Positions 23,386 to 37,400 of a stretch of DNA of 64,000 nt are shown piece by piece. Each line of letters opens with the position of its first letter. Position 1 is the first letter of the stretch. The position numbers and the translations under genes were made by a program. Under the pieces are notes generated by a model. That model saw only the letters and a list, made by a program, of their open reading frames with translations. It did not search any database and had not been told where the DNA came from. This DNA is from Cardinalis cardinalis (Eukaryota > Chordata > Aves > Passeriformes > Cardinalidae): positions 1,650,884 through 1,714,883 of the forward strand of contig JACDOX010000141.1 of assembly GCA_014549065.1 (NCBI GenBank), read 5' to 3'.

Positions 23386-26300
23386 ATTTCTTGACTGCTA
23401 ACTTTCTGCATCCTCTGAAATCTCTGTATTATTTCCTGTGGGTTTTAAGGAGCATCTAAGTGAGAGGTATATACAGAACAAACAGAAAAATAGCAAAAAG
23501 TTCACATGCAGCAATAGCAACAAAGTGGGGGAGGAGAAGAGATGAGAAAGAGAGAAAGTTTTACTCCCCTTCTTCTCATGAGTGAGTGTTTTAGAACTTA
23601 AAATTGTTGGAAATTCTGCTGTCAGGTACAGATGTAACAAATTTCATTTGAAAGAACACTTCGAAAATTGCCACTTCTATGAGTTTTAATACTCTTGTGT
23701 AGTGCATACATTTCATTTACAACAAACCTTCTATTTCTTCTGAATTCTTTTGAAGGTTAGAATGTGTCTCCTGTATTTGTACTTTTTGTAGTTTTACAAC
23801 TGAAGTCTAAATCTTACCTTCACTGACACAAGGTCTATCTTAGATGTAATGCAAGAACACTGAGTTTCAGAAGGGGAATATGTTTTAGATATACTGTGTG
23901 ACAGATGAATGTGGATGTTCTTGGCAAGCATGATCTTGTAACTGAAAAAAAGCATGAATGGCAGTCAGGAATTTTGCATTTTGTAAAAAGATGGAAGAGT
24001 TTATGTTACAAGTATCCAGATGATTCATTCATTTATGAAAAATCTGGCATAGTGTTCTATAAATATTCATATAGATTGGAGGTCTGTCTTACCTTCTTGC
24101 CTTAGAACCATTCATATGCACTTGGAGAACTGTGATCACACTGAATTACAAGTGTTGGCAAATTATTTTTCCACACTTTGTTTCTTTAGTTCTGTGGTCT
24201 TAGTCTCATTTCCAAACAGAATAGAAGAGTTACAGATCTTCTTTAAAGAGTGTAAATCACTCAGACATGCAATGTCTTTGAGATAAGAAATTCTCAAATG
24301 AGTTAAGTCTGAAATTGGTGTTGGTGTGGGCTTTGGCTCAGCCTAACTCAAGAAGAATCAGTGTAAACTGTACTCGTGGCTGCAGCAAGCAGTTTGGGGA
24401 TGCTGGCTGAGAGATGAACCTCAAAAGCAAAAAAAAGGCCAAGTAGATCCAGTTTAAATGTTTTGATATAATGAGAAATAAGAAGTATAGAAGTATAGAA
24501 GGAATAGTCCTTAAAAAACCATAGTATCAGCAGAAATGTTGAAATAGCTTTTAAGCGTGTTATATTCTCTTTGCATAAGTTGTGATTAATAAAAATACTA
24601 CTATCCCTCCTGTTGACATACCTCACACAGATCTTATCTAGTAGTTTTAGTGTTTGACGGAATTGTCACTCCAAGTGTTCATTTAAGAGTTTTTGGTTTG
24701 GAAGGTGCTTAACTATGTTCTCTGTGGTTTTTGTAGTGATTCTTGTTTGAGTGACACCATAGGCTGTTTACTTGTCTGATTGGCGTTGTTATAATTGCAA
24801 TTATACCTGAAGGTTAAGAATGGTACTTACACCTAATGTAAATGGAGAAAAATGCTAATACTGGTTGAAGAATGTAATTTTGATTGTCATTGTTGTAGAA
24901 TACTTGTAATTTACTTGCATAGAGCTGGTGAAAAGTTACCACAGATGGGATGGGACAAAACTCAAAATCTAGGGAATTTTGATCTTTAAATTACATCTAG
25001 AATCACATAAGTATTCTTTAAAGAAACCACTTCAATTTTTCCATTGACTTATTACAAGGAAATTGAAGGTCTTTGTTATGTGAGAATTAGGAACAAATCA
25101 ATATTAGCATTATTGTCTGATCCTCAAAATGTTCCATGTCTTTTGCAGTCTCCCTATCTTAGAATTGATAACATACTTGCCTTATTACATGTTGTCATGA
25201 ACTAGTAAAAGAAAGTAAAAATATATGCATTTTTCACACTTCAACATCAGGGTTAGTTTAACTTCTAGACTGGCATTTAATCTCCATTGTCCTGGCTTGT
25301 ATAAGCTTCCTAAATGTTTTAAAAATATGCTGAAAGTTCTTGCATTTTTCTTAACCTTTCTTCTGAAAGCATTCCTCTTTAATGGCAGTTGCCCTGACCA
25401 GCAAAGCTGTGGAGCTCTAAATTCTCGTATCTAACCCTTGCTGCATCATCTTTTATATGAGTGATGTTCTGATCATAAATACTGTTTGCTTCTTTCTTCC
25501 AAATTAGTTCATTTTTCATTATGTTTCAGTCAACCATCCATCTTGATCGTTATGAATGACAGAAACAGTGCTTGTACAGTGCAGAAATAACAAGTTTTAA
25601 ACTAGTTAATCCAAAATAAATGCTATCAATGTGGTGTTAACAGGACAAAAAGGTTTTCATCTTGGAATTTCAGTTGCAGTAATTTCTTGGAAATACCTAA
25701 AGATTTCAAAGCAACTGCTTTGGTTATGAAGTATGGTTTGGGTGAATGTTTTTCAGTAAATTTCATCCCAGATGTTAGCAGGGAAAATTTTCACTTCTTA
25801 GATTTGAACTAGGTGTGTTTTCTTTAAGGAATAAACTGTGTAGTGAAAGGTTAATTGAATGTAGAGTTTCAGATTTAATACATTGTTTAAGCATTGTCAT
25901 AACCTTTGAAACTTACATACTTATAAACTTATGTTACAAATACATTCTTTTGATTATTNCAGTTATCACTGTGATGTGGATTGCTTACATGTTATCTGGT
26001 AAAATACAGTTTCAATTAAAAGGCAGGCACTAACAGGGTGAAATAAACTTCTATATTTTCATATTTGTAGAAAATTCTACTGTCTGCCTTGCAGAGTGTG
26101 TCTTTAGGAGACAATGTATCTCCTAAAAAAAATCACAGACTAGAATAAATAATTTTGTATCCCTGAGTGGTTTCTGCAGCCTGTCTCGGAGTAAGGCACC
26201 AGAATATCTGCGCACAATGCAGAGAGATGTGAAGCCAGGAAATGCTCAGCACGGGGATGTGTTTGAATTGTTATTCCTGNGAAGCATTTAGTGACTTCTC

Positions 26301-28905
26301 TCATGCAGAATCTGGAACCTGTAGTGTCTTACTGAGGACAAGCAGCTGTGCGTGTTCCTTGAAAGAGCAAAGTAAGTATTTTAAGAAACAGCCATTAAGA
26401 CAGATGCAATGCTGATTTGCATTTTTGTTGCATTTCAGTGATTCCAGTCTTTTTCTAGGATGTGGGAAACCCAGATTCATAATCTTCTTAACTCTAAGGT
26501 TAAAATTTGTACCTTTCAGTTCCATACACATAGATAGTATCTCTCTACTGATTTTTTTCTGCTTAACAGATNCTTTAATCTGAGTTTAAAATAAACAAAT
26601 AACCGAGAGAGGGAATTTTTTTTTTCATCTCTCTTTCAGAAAGTCATATTGTAAAATAGTTTTTAGAAGAGTTAGTTAATAATTTGAAAGCTTATATTTT
26701 AAACTTCATGAAGTACCAAGAGATTGGCCGTTCTGGCAGTGATGATACAGGAATTAGCATTATATATTGAATAACCGTGTGGGAAGGATTTCATCTGGAG
26801 AAATTGAAATTTCATAACTCAGCAAGCTGTTGTATTTTTCTGGTGCAGGATAAATGGTTTTGTTTAGAAGAATTAGATTCATGGCAGTAGAAGACCAACA
26901 GAACCTATCATACCTACAGCTGTAGCTTTGATTGTTGCACAGAGTTTAAACATTATTTTGGCCACAGACAGATTGATTTGCAAAGATTTTTAATATTCTA
27001 ATACTAATAGAGATGGCTGTTTCATTCACATGTCACTTAACAAAAAACATAAAATGTTTTTAATTAAATTCATTATTGTGAGCAAAATTATATAAGATTG
27101 AAAATCAAAAATTAACAACAACTCACTTTCACCTGCCATCACCTGGTGTTATTGAAGGTAGTAAAAACTAGTCTCAGTAACACCTCCATCTTTGAAAATC
27201 AGTTCTTTCATATGTAGCTGCAGCTCAATCTCAGCAATGTTACTTTCAAGTAAACAAAAGACATCAAATGTAAAATATAATTTGTATAGCTGTGTAATGT
27301 GTTATATACTTTGCTGATAAAAGTTGGTGATGTGTTGATAGTTTGTTGGGTTTTTTTTAAATTCCCACTTGATTCTTTAGTAGAAGATATTTCATTATTC
27401 TGCATGTTGTTTTAATTTTCATTCTTTTCTTTCTGCTTTACGCATTCCTTCCCTTAGAGATTAGCTCCATAGCTTATTTAGCTGGACAGGAAGGAGAAGT
27501 AAAATAAGGGATACTGCAGAAAAGTTTTTTCTGTCTTCAAAACACATGCTACCAGGCAGGATTAGTCAGCTTCATCTTAGATGGTGTCAACTATTTCAAA
27601 TATGCCCTGAAGTGAAGACCTTTTGGCCCAAAGAACACATAAACTCTGTGTGTATGTAGTTTGTGGTTACTGTAACAAATAGGTTTAATATCTGTTTTTA
27701 GATATTTGTTTTACTATTTTTCTTTAAATATACTTGACTTCACATAAATATGATTTTTTGAACTCTATTAAAAAGATTTAAGTCTGGAAAGTTTTACTAC
27801 CATGCACNCATAAAACTGCAGGTGAAGAACCTTTTATTTCCTTTTTAACTGGCTACAGACATCTCAGGGGAGGTACAGCAAGGTTCCCATAGCCAGCAAA
27901 GGCACCCTCCTGTTTTGGGTGTGTGCAGTTCAGAGAGACAGCAGCACTCCTGCTCATGATGCTGAAGCACAGCACCAGTTCACAGATTTCTTTAGCTTGG
28001 GCTGGTGTGTTTGATCTCTCATGTGGAATTCAAAGCAGACTTAACCCAAATTTTGGTATGAAAAAGCATTTTTTGCCATAAGTGGTTATTATACTAGAGA
28101 AATTCAAAATATCTGAGCATGCTTTATGTTAGTTGCATTTAAATCCAAGTATCTTTTCTAATCTTTAGACTGTTATTTGTAGACACTACACAATGATAAG
28201 GCAATACCTCATCATCATGTTAAATATGAAGTTTGGGAATATCTGAGCTGCCAGAAAAATGTCAATATCCTGATGTGACATTCACAGAGCAGTGTCCTGT
28301 TTGAATTACTAAACAGCTGTCTGCACTGTCAATGACACAGTTTAAAATATTTGGCAATTAGAAGAACTTCAAACCCTTATAAAAAGAATTTAAACATATA
28401 CATGTACCTTATTTAAGAAGTTTTGGCTTGCAGTAATGAAGTTGTGCATATATATTTTAAAATCACCCCTCAAAATATCAGTGTCATAAAGATAATTCTC
28501 TCTCTCTTCCCATCCCCTGCTCCTCCCTTCTGGAAAAGATATCTGATGTAAAAATGTTGTGTCACCCTTTATTGTCTGAGAAATCTCATGAAGTAATTTA
28601 AAGTGATAAAAGTACAGTCTGTGTATTTTTATGCTTATTTGATATTTTGTCTCAGTGACTTTTAGAGCACATCTCTTGTGATTCTTACTGAGCATTATTT
28701 TTTGTTTTTCTTCAAGTGACAGTATGATTTCACTTGTTAAGAATTAAATCTTTTCTTGCAATACAACACCAGGTGCAATGCCTTCTGTATAGTAAAAAAA
28801 TTGTGTNTCTGGTTTCCCCTATATTGATTTGTATCTAAGCCTTTTTTAATACATTTTGCTTTAATTTTTATTATGACAGCTTATAGTGCAATCAAAANAT
28901 GTGCT
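23383..28905. other. AT-rich unique DNA, no gene seen
   Basis: Several frames of 60-101 codons (for example 24348-24626 minus and 28390-28695 minus) have AT-driven composition and no motif. A short 8-bp repeat (AGAAGTAT, about 2.6 copies) lies at 24481-24501. The tract at 26170-26250 has more CpG than its surroundings but no identified element. The sequence around 27850-27980 is GC-richer and unassigned. Confidence 0.6.
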
Positions 28906-29012
28906 TTACACACTATGGTTTTCATATTCAGCTTCCAAAAGTATTATGTAAATAGAAAAAAAAAAAGGAAAGAACATTGTATCATTGGATTGCAAAAACA
29001 GAATAACTTTAC

Positions 29013-29115
29013 CATCCTGCAGTTCTGAAATTAGCTGAATTTGATAAAAAGCTTTAACAAGCTTCACAAATCTGAGATCTAAGAACTCTGATCCTTCCAC
29101 TTCAAACCCATGGGC
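29013..29115 (-). other. Exon-like open segment on minus strand (speculative)
   Basis: On the minus strand, acceptor-like GAGTGCTACAG (ending at 29116) precedes a 103-base segment that ends CTGCAGGATG/GTAAAG, a good donor. One frame is open throughout and beyond, to 28906; the peptide reads like an ordinary globular sequence (for example GFEVEGSEFLDLRFVKLV) and is not repetitive. No protein family is recognised. The pyrimidine tract is only moderate (CTCTCCCTTTATAT). This is a candidate exon or decayed pseudogene piece. Confidence 0.2.
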
Positions 29116-29185
29116 CTGTAGCACTCGATATAAAGGGAGAGCTTGTTAGCTGTTGGCAACAGAAGTCCTTTCTGAGCTGTGCCAG

Positions 29186-29200
29186 CCAGCAGGGGACACT
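29186..29200 (+). promoter_or_regulatory. CTCF-like binding site
   Basis: CCAGCAGGGGACACT fits the vertebrate CTCF core CCASYAGRKGGCRSY at 14 of 15 positions; the mismatch is A for G at position 11. CTCF is a zinc-finger protein that anchors chromatin loops and insulators, with orientation given by the motif strand (plus here). The match is seen directly; occupancy is inference. Confidence 0.45.
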
Positions 29201-32200
29201 TCATGCAGACGAGCATTGTGCATAAGCCTAGTGCCATTGAAGGCCAGAGCAAAACACTGATGTGACATTGTGGTGATCAGCACAGGGCACAACACGATTG
29301 ACAGAAGTGCTTGCTGAACAATTATCTGTTTTCATGGGTTTTTCTGGCTTGTAAAATGAGAGCATTTGAAAAAATAGAAATATCCTGTGTGTAAACTACA
29401 GCAAAACAAAACCCTGTTTGACCAAGTTAGANTATCACATTGCTTTTATGTGCATTTTCTTCATATTTAGGCATTATCATCAAAAAAAATTTATGTCTTA
29501 GGAAAAACAAGTTTTTCAGCCCANACACAAATGTAATACAGGATTCCTTTATAGATAAGTGCAAACTTGTGGACAAGAATAATCAGTCAGGCTTCATAAA
29601 GCTTACAGCTGAAGGTCATTGCTAAAACAAAGAAACAGTGACATCAATGTTAATACATTCTTATTAAAAGAATAGATTTAAAGTTAATGTACAACTACTT
29701 CTATCATCAAGTGAAAATGCAAAGCTTGCATTTATATTCTCAGAGGTTAATATATTATCTGTTGAGTTCTGTCTGTATGCTAGATGAACATGTAACTAGA
29801 TATATAGAACTCATTTATGACAAGGAAAAATGTATACATTATTGATTTATTTTTTTTTTTAGTTACTGAGGTTTTGTATAGCTTTTATATAATTTTGAAT
29901 TTCTATTTCAAACTTATGTTTTAGCTGTATTGCTAATAAGCTCTGCACTGAAATATCCATGGTGCTTTTTCTTAAATATTTTGAGTATATATGGAAGCTT
30001 GAAAATTACGGACTGTGTTGGACCCAGAATTGCTGATAATGCTGCGTGGGTAACAAGAAGAAAAGACAACTCTCCTTGGTTCTGCCTATTGAGTATGTCT
30101 AACAAAGCCAAGGATCAGCAGTTGGATTTTGTTAGAGGATTTCACAATCTAACAGGTTTAGAGTGATTGAAGCAGACTGGAGCCAGACTCCCAATGGATC
30201 CAACTGCCTGGCTCNTGTAGGAGCCAGCATGGCCCCAGGGACAGAACCTGGACCAGGGCCTGGCAGTGCAACAGGCTGGGAGCTGGGCTTTGCCACAGGC
30301 AGAAACAGGACAAAAGAACAGTGGGGAATCAGGAAGGAGAAAAGCATAGTGTTATTCACCTTTCTGCTCAATCAGGGTTATTTTAAGTTAGAAAGCTTCC
30401 TCTCAGTGAAGTTTTTTTTGGTTTTTTTTTGCTCACAAATTACAATCTGAGTATAAACTGCATGGGGACTGAATATTCGCAGGAGCTAGGATACTGAACA
30501 GAAGACACATAAACCATGCAAGCTGATGGAGAATGGTTCTTTTTGTGAATCCCAACTGGATGTGATACCAGGCTAAAGCATTTTATTAGATGCATCTGCA
30601 AAATAACCATTCATGGCCTGAAAAGCTTTCTAGAATTCTCTTAAAGGTAGTGAAATCACTTTATTTTTCTGCTTAAAAACCAATTTCACCTTTACTGGTG
30701 ACAAATGCAGAAGTAACTGCCACGGATGTCTTAAGATTNATGAGAGCAAAGAGGGACATAGACTGTGTGTCTTCCTGATTAGGATGAAAGAAGGAGTTTT
30801 GGTTTTAATTTGTGTTTATGTGCTTTGCCTTCAAGAGAAACTGAATAGAAGTGTTGAGAGCAAGAACCAAAAATCTCTCTGGGGATTGGACTCATTGCAA
30901 GGCTAAAGTCTTACAACTTGTCCTCCTCACCCTATCTCTGCAGGTTCACATCTTGTAAAATAATGTTAATGGAAAACACAGCCAAATAATTCCAGAGTTT
31001 TGTAGAATAAATGAGTATGGAAAGGAGCCCCAGAATTTTTGTTCAGGCATGTGCTCAGGCCAGGTCTTATTGAATCGTATTCTCACATCTAGATCCACTT
31101 AATTCTTGAACAGTTTAAGGGTACTCCAAAGCTACTCTGGGGAAATTGGTCAAATTGCTCTGGTATTTCACTTTTCACCCTCTGTAGTAGTATAGCTTTT
31201 TTTTTACTGTGACTTTTAAAACTTAGATCTATTGCTGCTTATTCTATCTCTGTGTAAAAAAAAATAAAAAATTGGAAAAGGTTTAAGAAAAACAGAAAAT
31301 TTTTAGCTTTAAAAATAAATTTATAATTGATCAAAGAAATGTGATTAAACATGTATGTGCCAGTGCATGTGTTTTGGTAGCATAATACAGTTGGTATGGG
31401 GACAAAGTGAAGTCCAGGTCTGTGCAGCCAGATACTTCTGTCTGCTGTTGCTGGGAAAAGGAATGAGGAGAACAGGCTGAGAATATGAATAGTTAAAAGG
31501 ATTCTTAAACAACTCCAACAGAAACTTTTTGCAGCTCTGTGCACCTTAACACCCTGACCACCAGCAAGAGCTTGCTTTGGTTGGAGCTTTTTTTTTCTTA
31601 CAGAGATGGTTTTTTGGTGCCTTCTGATGTTCCCCAAGTCAGAGATATGTGGAATGAGCAAAGGGCAGTTAATATCTTGCAAAGCTATCAGGCTTTCTAA
31701 GGGCTCATTAAAAATTAAAAACCCAAAAAACTGTAGATACTGATAAGTCAAAATTTACTTTGCATTCACTTTATAGTATAACACCTGATAACCTGATGAT
31801 GCCAGCTAGGTGTAATAAATGTTAGGCCTTTGTTCAAATCTACAAAATTGGAAAGGTAGAAGAATAATTTCCTTTAACAATTAACAAGAATGTGCACTTT
31901 TGCAAAAATGCTTTATAGCAATAATGATTATGGTTTGGTTTTTTTAAATTTTAAAATTGCTTATGAAGTATATTTCATAATTACATTTAAGTTTTAAACA
32001 TGCATACAAAGAAATTAGCTTTTCTAGANCAATAATTTTGAAGCAATCAAATTGTTTCCTGCAAATTACCCAACAAAAAATGCTATTTCATTTAATTGAC
32101 TGGATTTTTTTGTTACAACTTANGACATGAAAATTCTTATCCTCGACCTAAGTTGCACAGATGCTTGTCTAATTCTTTTCTGAGGACAAATATGCCTAAT

Positions 32201-34429
32201 AAAATTTATAGAAAGGCAAAAGAAGCGATGAGGGATTACTGCCAGAGTATCTTTCAGGAATGAAAATCCAAATGGGCATTTGATAACAGCTCCTTAGCTG
32301 GGGAGTAAGGCATGTCCTTCCTTTGGCTTGCAGGCAATCCTCACCTAGGGCAAACCTAGGGCAGAGCAAATTTAGAGTGTCCAAAACCCAGCATGTTGTG
32401 CAGTCCTCTTTCCAGGGTGAGTTCTAGGTGAGTTGGCCCTGCAGTGTATCCTGTCTCTCCAGTCCCTCTGCAGAGGGGTAACGTCCCACACACATGTGAG
32501 CAGTGGATGAGGATGAGTGGACTCCCATCCGTTCTAGAAATCTGGAACAGCAGGGCCATCGATGTTAAATTATGCGGAAGGGTAATTCAGGGTGATTTTA
32601 ACTTTTATACCAACATGCATCATTATTTATATAAAAAGGCATAGACACATAACTTCTTNGAAACTCTTTAGACATCTTCAGTGTGAAAACAAATATCGTG
32701 AGACAATGCTTCAGCAGAGTGTTCTTACACAAGAATTGTAAGGATTTATAAGAAACCACGTCACCACACACACAGCTGATGAGAAATAAAAGGAATATAA
32801 ATGAATGTCAGAACTAAAAAAACCCAAAAAAACAAAACCCCAAACCTGTTTGATGTATCAACTACATTAGCTTTTAAAATAACTTTAGATTAAGTCTGCT
32901 CTGGTTTGGGGATAACTTCCTGATCAATACTTTTAAGCTAAAGCAGAGAGAATGAGAAGCCAGCTGGAGAGGTAGTTCTTCTGGGAGCCGGGTAAGCTAA
33001 TAGGAGCAATGCATACATCTTTTAGAAGGCTGTTCCTTAGCTGTATTAGANGACTAACAAAAAAGAAATATTTTCAATGATCAGAGATTTTTTNAAAACT
33101 ACAGAAGATGGGCAATGTGACAGGTTTTATTAAGAAATAANTTAAATATGTAATTAACTTTGTTCTTTTAGATTCAGTTTTGAATTAGACTTCTTACACA
33201 TTGTACCCTCCTTTCTATCGCTCTTCTAGTACTCTGTTCCTCACAGAAATACTTCTTTTTTTCATGTCAGCTGGAATTAGGGAAACAGATGTGTTCAGGT
33301 TAGGATATTTACTTCTGCAAGACCTGAATAGATGTAAAGGGACATGGTCTGTGTAAGAGGGAAAACCAGAACAGAACTGATTGCACAAGATCTCTCTCAA
33401 GAGAAAGGAAGCCAGATATTATGCTACCTTGGATGTATACAGGGGCACAGCAGCTCTGTGTGTGTACAATCTTAAGCAAAAGGTAAAAAAGGTATTTTGT
33501 TGTCCCTTAGCTGCCATCCAAATTAACTGGATTTGCTTCTCTTCTGCTGTGCACACAGTTCCCACAGCTCAGCTGATCTGTCATGTGTTGTTAAACCAGT
33601 AAATTATTTATGTACCTAAACCTGCAGGCAATGTAGTGCACAAAAAGATACATCTACCAAGTTAGATTTAATTAAAAATAATATAAAGGTTTTGAAATCT
33701 TAGCATAAACCAGATGATTTTGAGGCTGAGCATTTAGAAAATATAACAAGAACATCATCACAGATTTTTAAAAATTAACCTGTAGACTATTTTGTAGTCT
33801 TGCAGAACTNGGACTTCCATTTGATTTTAATTTCATTGCATGCCAGTAATTCCATTTCTCTTTCCAAAAAGATTGGTAAAGAAAAGAAGTAGAACTTTAT
33901 ANTAATAACATACTAAGATACCTGGATATTAAGCATGTATAGACTAAGTTCTTGTTTTATACTCCTAGGTGTGTTGTGGGATAGATCCCTCTGCATTGCA
34001 AGGAAAAAAAGAAATTACTTCCCACTGAAATGGCACAGCACTTGAAGAACTTTTAGCAAATTCATTACTATGAGAATAAATGCAGAATGTTCATGAATAA
34101 AAAGACATGATCAAAGTCCTTGTCTTATCTGTTGGGGTATATGTGCCTGGCAGCTGATTTCCAGGCTTCTGTGGCAGCTCCACAGCTCTTTGTTCTGAGT
34201 CTTACACGTTAATTCAGCATTTGAGAATTCATACAGAAANAACAGTCACCCCATTTTATTTATGTCTCTTTTTTTCCCCCAGCTATTAAAAGAGCATTGT
34301 CAAAGCAAGCTCAAAGTAGCTCAAAGTAATATTTCAACTAATTTTTGTCTTCCTGGACAATATTTCTATCAGTGTATCATACAGCAATTGAACTTAGCCT
34401 TTTCCCCAGGCTACAAATTCCATCCAGTG

Positions 34430-34430
<1 letters not shown>
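29201..34430. other. Mostly AT-rich unique DNA, no gene seen
   Basis: Between 29930 and 30370 the sequence is GC-richer and both strands stay open (29930-30166 and 30163-30450 plus, 29914-30111 and 30132-30371 minus). Simultaneous opening on both strands argues against a specific gene. The longest frame of the window, 31239-31751 minus (170 codons), ends in a phenylalanine-rich tail from A-rich DNA and has no domain that I recognise. A-rich DNA broken by CCC runs lies at 32814-32846. The tract at 32340-32560 is GC-richer and unassigned. Confidence 0.55.
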
Positions 34431-34469
<39 letters not shown>

Positions 34470-34487
34470 TAAATATATATATATATG
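34431..34487. repeat. (AT)n microsatellite
   Basis: An almost pure AT run with two AAATA interruptions near 34465-34475. It generates tyrosine/isoleucine alternation in the overlapping frames 34262-34586 on both strands, which are therefore spurious. Confidence 0.95.
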
Positions 34488-37400
34488 TTCAAATATTTTT
34501 TCATCATGTCCTAGGAAGATCAGCTTAGCAAACATGCTACTTTTTGGAAAACAGAAAAAGATGAACTCAAGTTGAACAAGAAACATAAGAAAAAGATCCT
34601 TTTTTGCCTTTCAAATATCTGAAAATCAATTAGATAGACAACATCTAGATTTTTAAAAAAGAAAAAAAAACTGAGTTTTTGTTTGTTGGTACAGTGGCTG
34701 GATAATGTTACATTTTGCATTCTCAAATGAGATCAGTGAGCACAGATATATTTGGGAAATTACCTGATTATCTTGTGCAAATATAAGTTTTTCTGCAGCT
34801 AGATAGTGTATACATATATGAAATCTAAAAGATTCTATTAAAATTTGTCATATAGACTTTAAAATATTTTTTGTCATTCAATTATTTAAATAACTATTTT
34901 TGTACTCAATTTTCTACTTAACTTCCTTAAGAACTTTCTGCTTAAATTCTCTGGTTTGTTATATTTTATGTTTTCATATTGTTACTCATTGTCTCTGATC
35001 TCTATTCTTAAGGGAGTTTTTGGTGTACTTGGCAGTTGTCTTCATCATTTTCTGAACTGTACAGTTTGATTCTTGAAATTGAGAGACAATAACTACTAAT
35101 GCTGTTTTAAATTAAAGATTAATATACATAATAATGGTATTGGAACATCCTCTTTACTATTATCCATTTCTTTTGCATATTCTGTACACCTTGTTTGATT
35201 CTATGGCAGGATATAAGTATTGAATTAAGATAATCAGTGAACTTCTTCTAGGTATTTTTAAAACGCTAGGTATTCTTTGGTTGTTTTATTTTTCTCTCAA
35301 TTTTGAATGAATCACCTTTAAACATTATTTCTTATTAACCTTAGAATTCACCTTATATTCCTCTGTCTTTAAAATTATCCGTGATACTCTTCTCTTGAGT
35401 AATCAGAAATAGAAGTAACAGAGATTAATAACTGTTGTTTATAATTTCTAGTTTTGTCTTTTTGTCATTTAATATATGACCAGTTGAAATCCATTTTTTT
35501 TTTAAAGACTGTATACTCACAGCCATATTTTTCCAGTGGTAGCATAATTTTCTAAGAACCTTGTCATTGGCTTTCCAGATAACTTTTGTTTAGATAAACT
35601 GCTATTCCCAAGTACAATAGTATGTCTTCAGAATTTATGTTTTCTGAATTCTGCTGAGTTTCCATATTCAAGCATTTTACCCATTCTTTGTTTATTGCCA
35701 GCACTCTGTTTCCATTCTGCTCAAAACTCAGCCATCTCAAAACTAAAGCCATCTCCTCTACATTAAAAAGGAGAGCAAAAAGCTGTTACCAGTTGGTCTA
35801 AGGGAACGTAGGAAATGGAGGAATATCTGCAAACCCATNGTATTTATGGGGTGACTTATCTAGGGAGTCTGGGAAACCTTTGCATTTGAGCACTGGGGAA
35901 CCGATGCACCCAGTTCATTCCACATAGTGACCTGGCTAATGATTTTATAAAAGCAATTAAACCCCACCCTGCTGCCAGCCTTTTAAAAGGCAGCTAAATG
36001 TTACTCTGACATTCTTCTGAAAAATATCAAGTTGTCTTCTCTCAAAATGCATACTCTAAAATGCAAACTTCTGCATTTTAATTACTTCTGCATGTCTAGT
36101 TCTGTTTAAATATTTAAAAATATATTTCATTTTATAATTTTACAAAGGAGAAATAAATACATTTTTTTAAAAAAGAGAAAACAGAAAGTAGCACTTTTTT
36201 GGATAGAAACGGCTATTTTGTTGGAGGTACTCTGGGATGTGCCCAAAAACTATTACTAGAATCTGAGAAGAAAAACAAATAAAATTACTTCACTACCATA
36301 TAGTCAGTGTGTGTAATAGATCAAAGATACGTACAGTATCCTTGATGTAATTTCTTTCTTAGCTGTACGAATCCAGTGGATTTATTTGCATTTTCTTTCA
36401 TATTGTAAGATATATACAACTCAGGGACAATTAGTAATAAAGAAACATTAAGTACCAGAAATTAATCTCCTCAATGTTTTTTGGAGGGTTTTTTTTTTTG
36501 CCTGGAGGGTTGATTTTATGGCTTTAGAGCAATTACTATTTATCATCTCTTGGTTTACGGGAAAGAATTAGAGTTATTAGCTATTAAATTATCCATGAAA
36601 ATTTGACACTATACTAGACCAAACAAACCCTGGGGCTTGCTGATTTTCCCAGTATGAAACATCTGTGACTTCAGCTAGAGAGAACTTACCATTGTCTAAT
36701 TAGATTTCTAAGATTTATAAGGCTCAAATTCTCTATTATTAGAAACCTGAAAATTGGAGCAGAAGTTGAAACTTGCATTTACTGAAGATTATTTAAAAAC
36801 ATTTTCAACACCACTTTGTGTTGCTAAATACTACTAGCTTATAATTGGTGAAGATTACCAGATGATGTATTATAGTCCGTAACAACAGGAGTTCAGGAAA
36901 AAATATGCTCCCTACAATTGTAAATTGTAAGGAGCACCTTTTGACTACAGTAATTAAAAACACTTTATTTAAAATGCTGCACTAATTATATGCTTATTTT
37001 TTATATTCCAGTTTAAATATAGTTTATATTCTCTTGTGGTCTGCTGAGGCAAAAATTAGAGTTTGCGTATTTTCCTTTTTGCAATATTATCACTCATGGA
37101 CAGGAAGAGATAATCATCAGTCACCAGCATAGAGGAGTGGGTTTCTATTGGCTCTGATTCCAAGTCTGACAGTGAATTAGACACTATCTCTTTCTTTGAA
37201 GTCAATATGGCTTCTCAACATGGTAATTAGATATTTCATTCTGTCTTCACTTACTGGATCTAAAAATGGTTCCGAAATTTCAATCTGTTAAAATAAAAAT
37301 AGCAATATAGTATAATCATTGTTGCTATATTGAAATATTAGGGAAGATGATTATGGTGGCAAAGAATTTGGAAATTAGGAAGCGGAGGAATCAGAATTAT

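Noticed and set aside
31239..31751. Longest frame in the window (170 codons, minus strand) as a possible gene
   Set aside because: No domain, no homology that I recognise, a phenylalanine-rich C-terminus from an A-rich tract, and no promoter or splice context. This length is expected occasionally in 64 kb on six frames.
34262..34586. Frames on both strands around 34400
   Set aside because: They pass through the (AT)n microsatellite and translate to alternating tyrosine and isoleucine.
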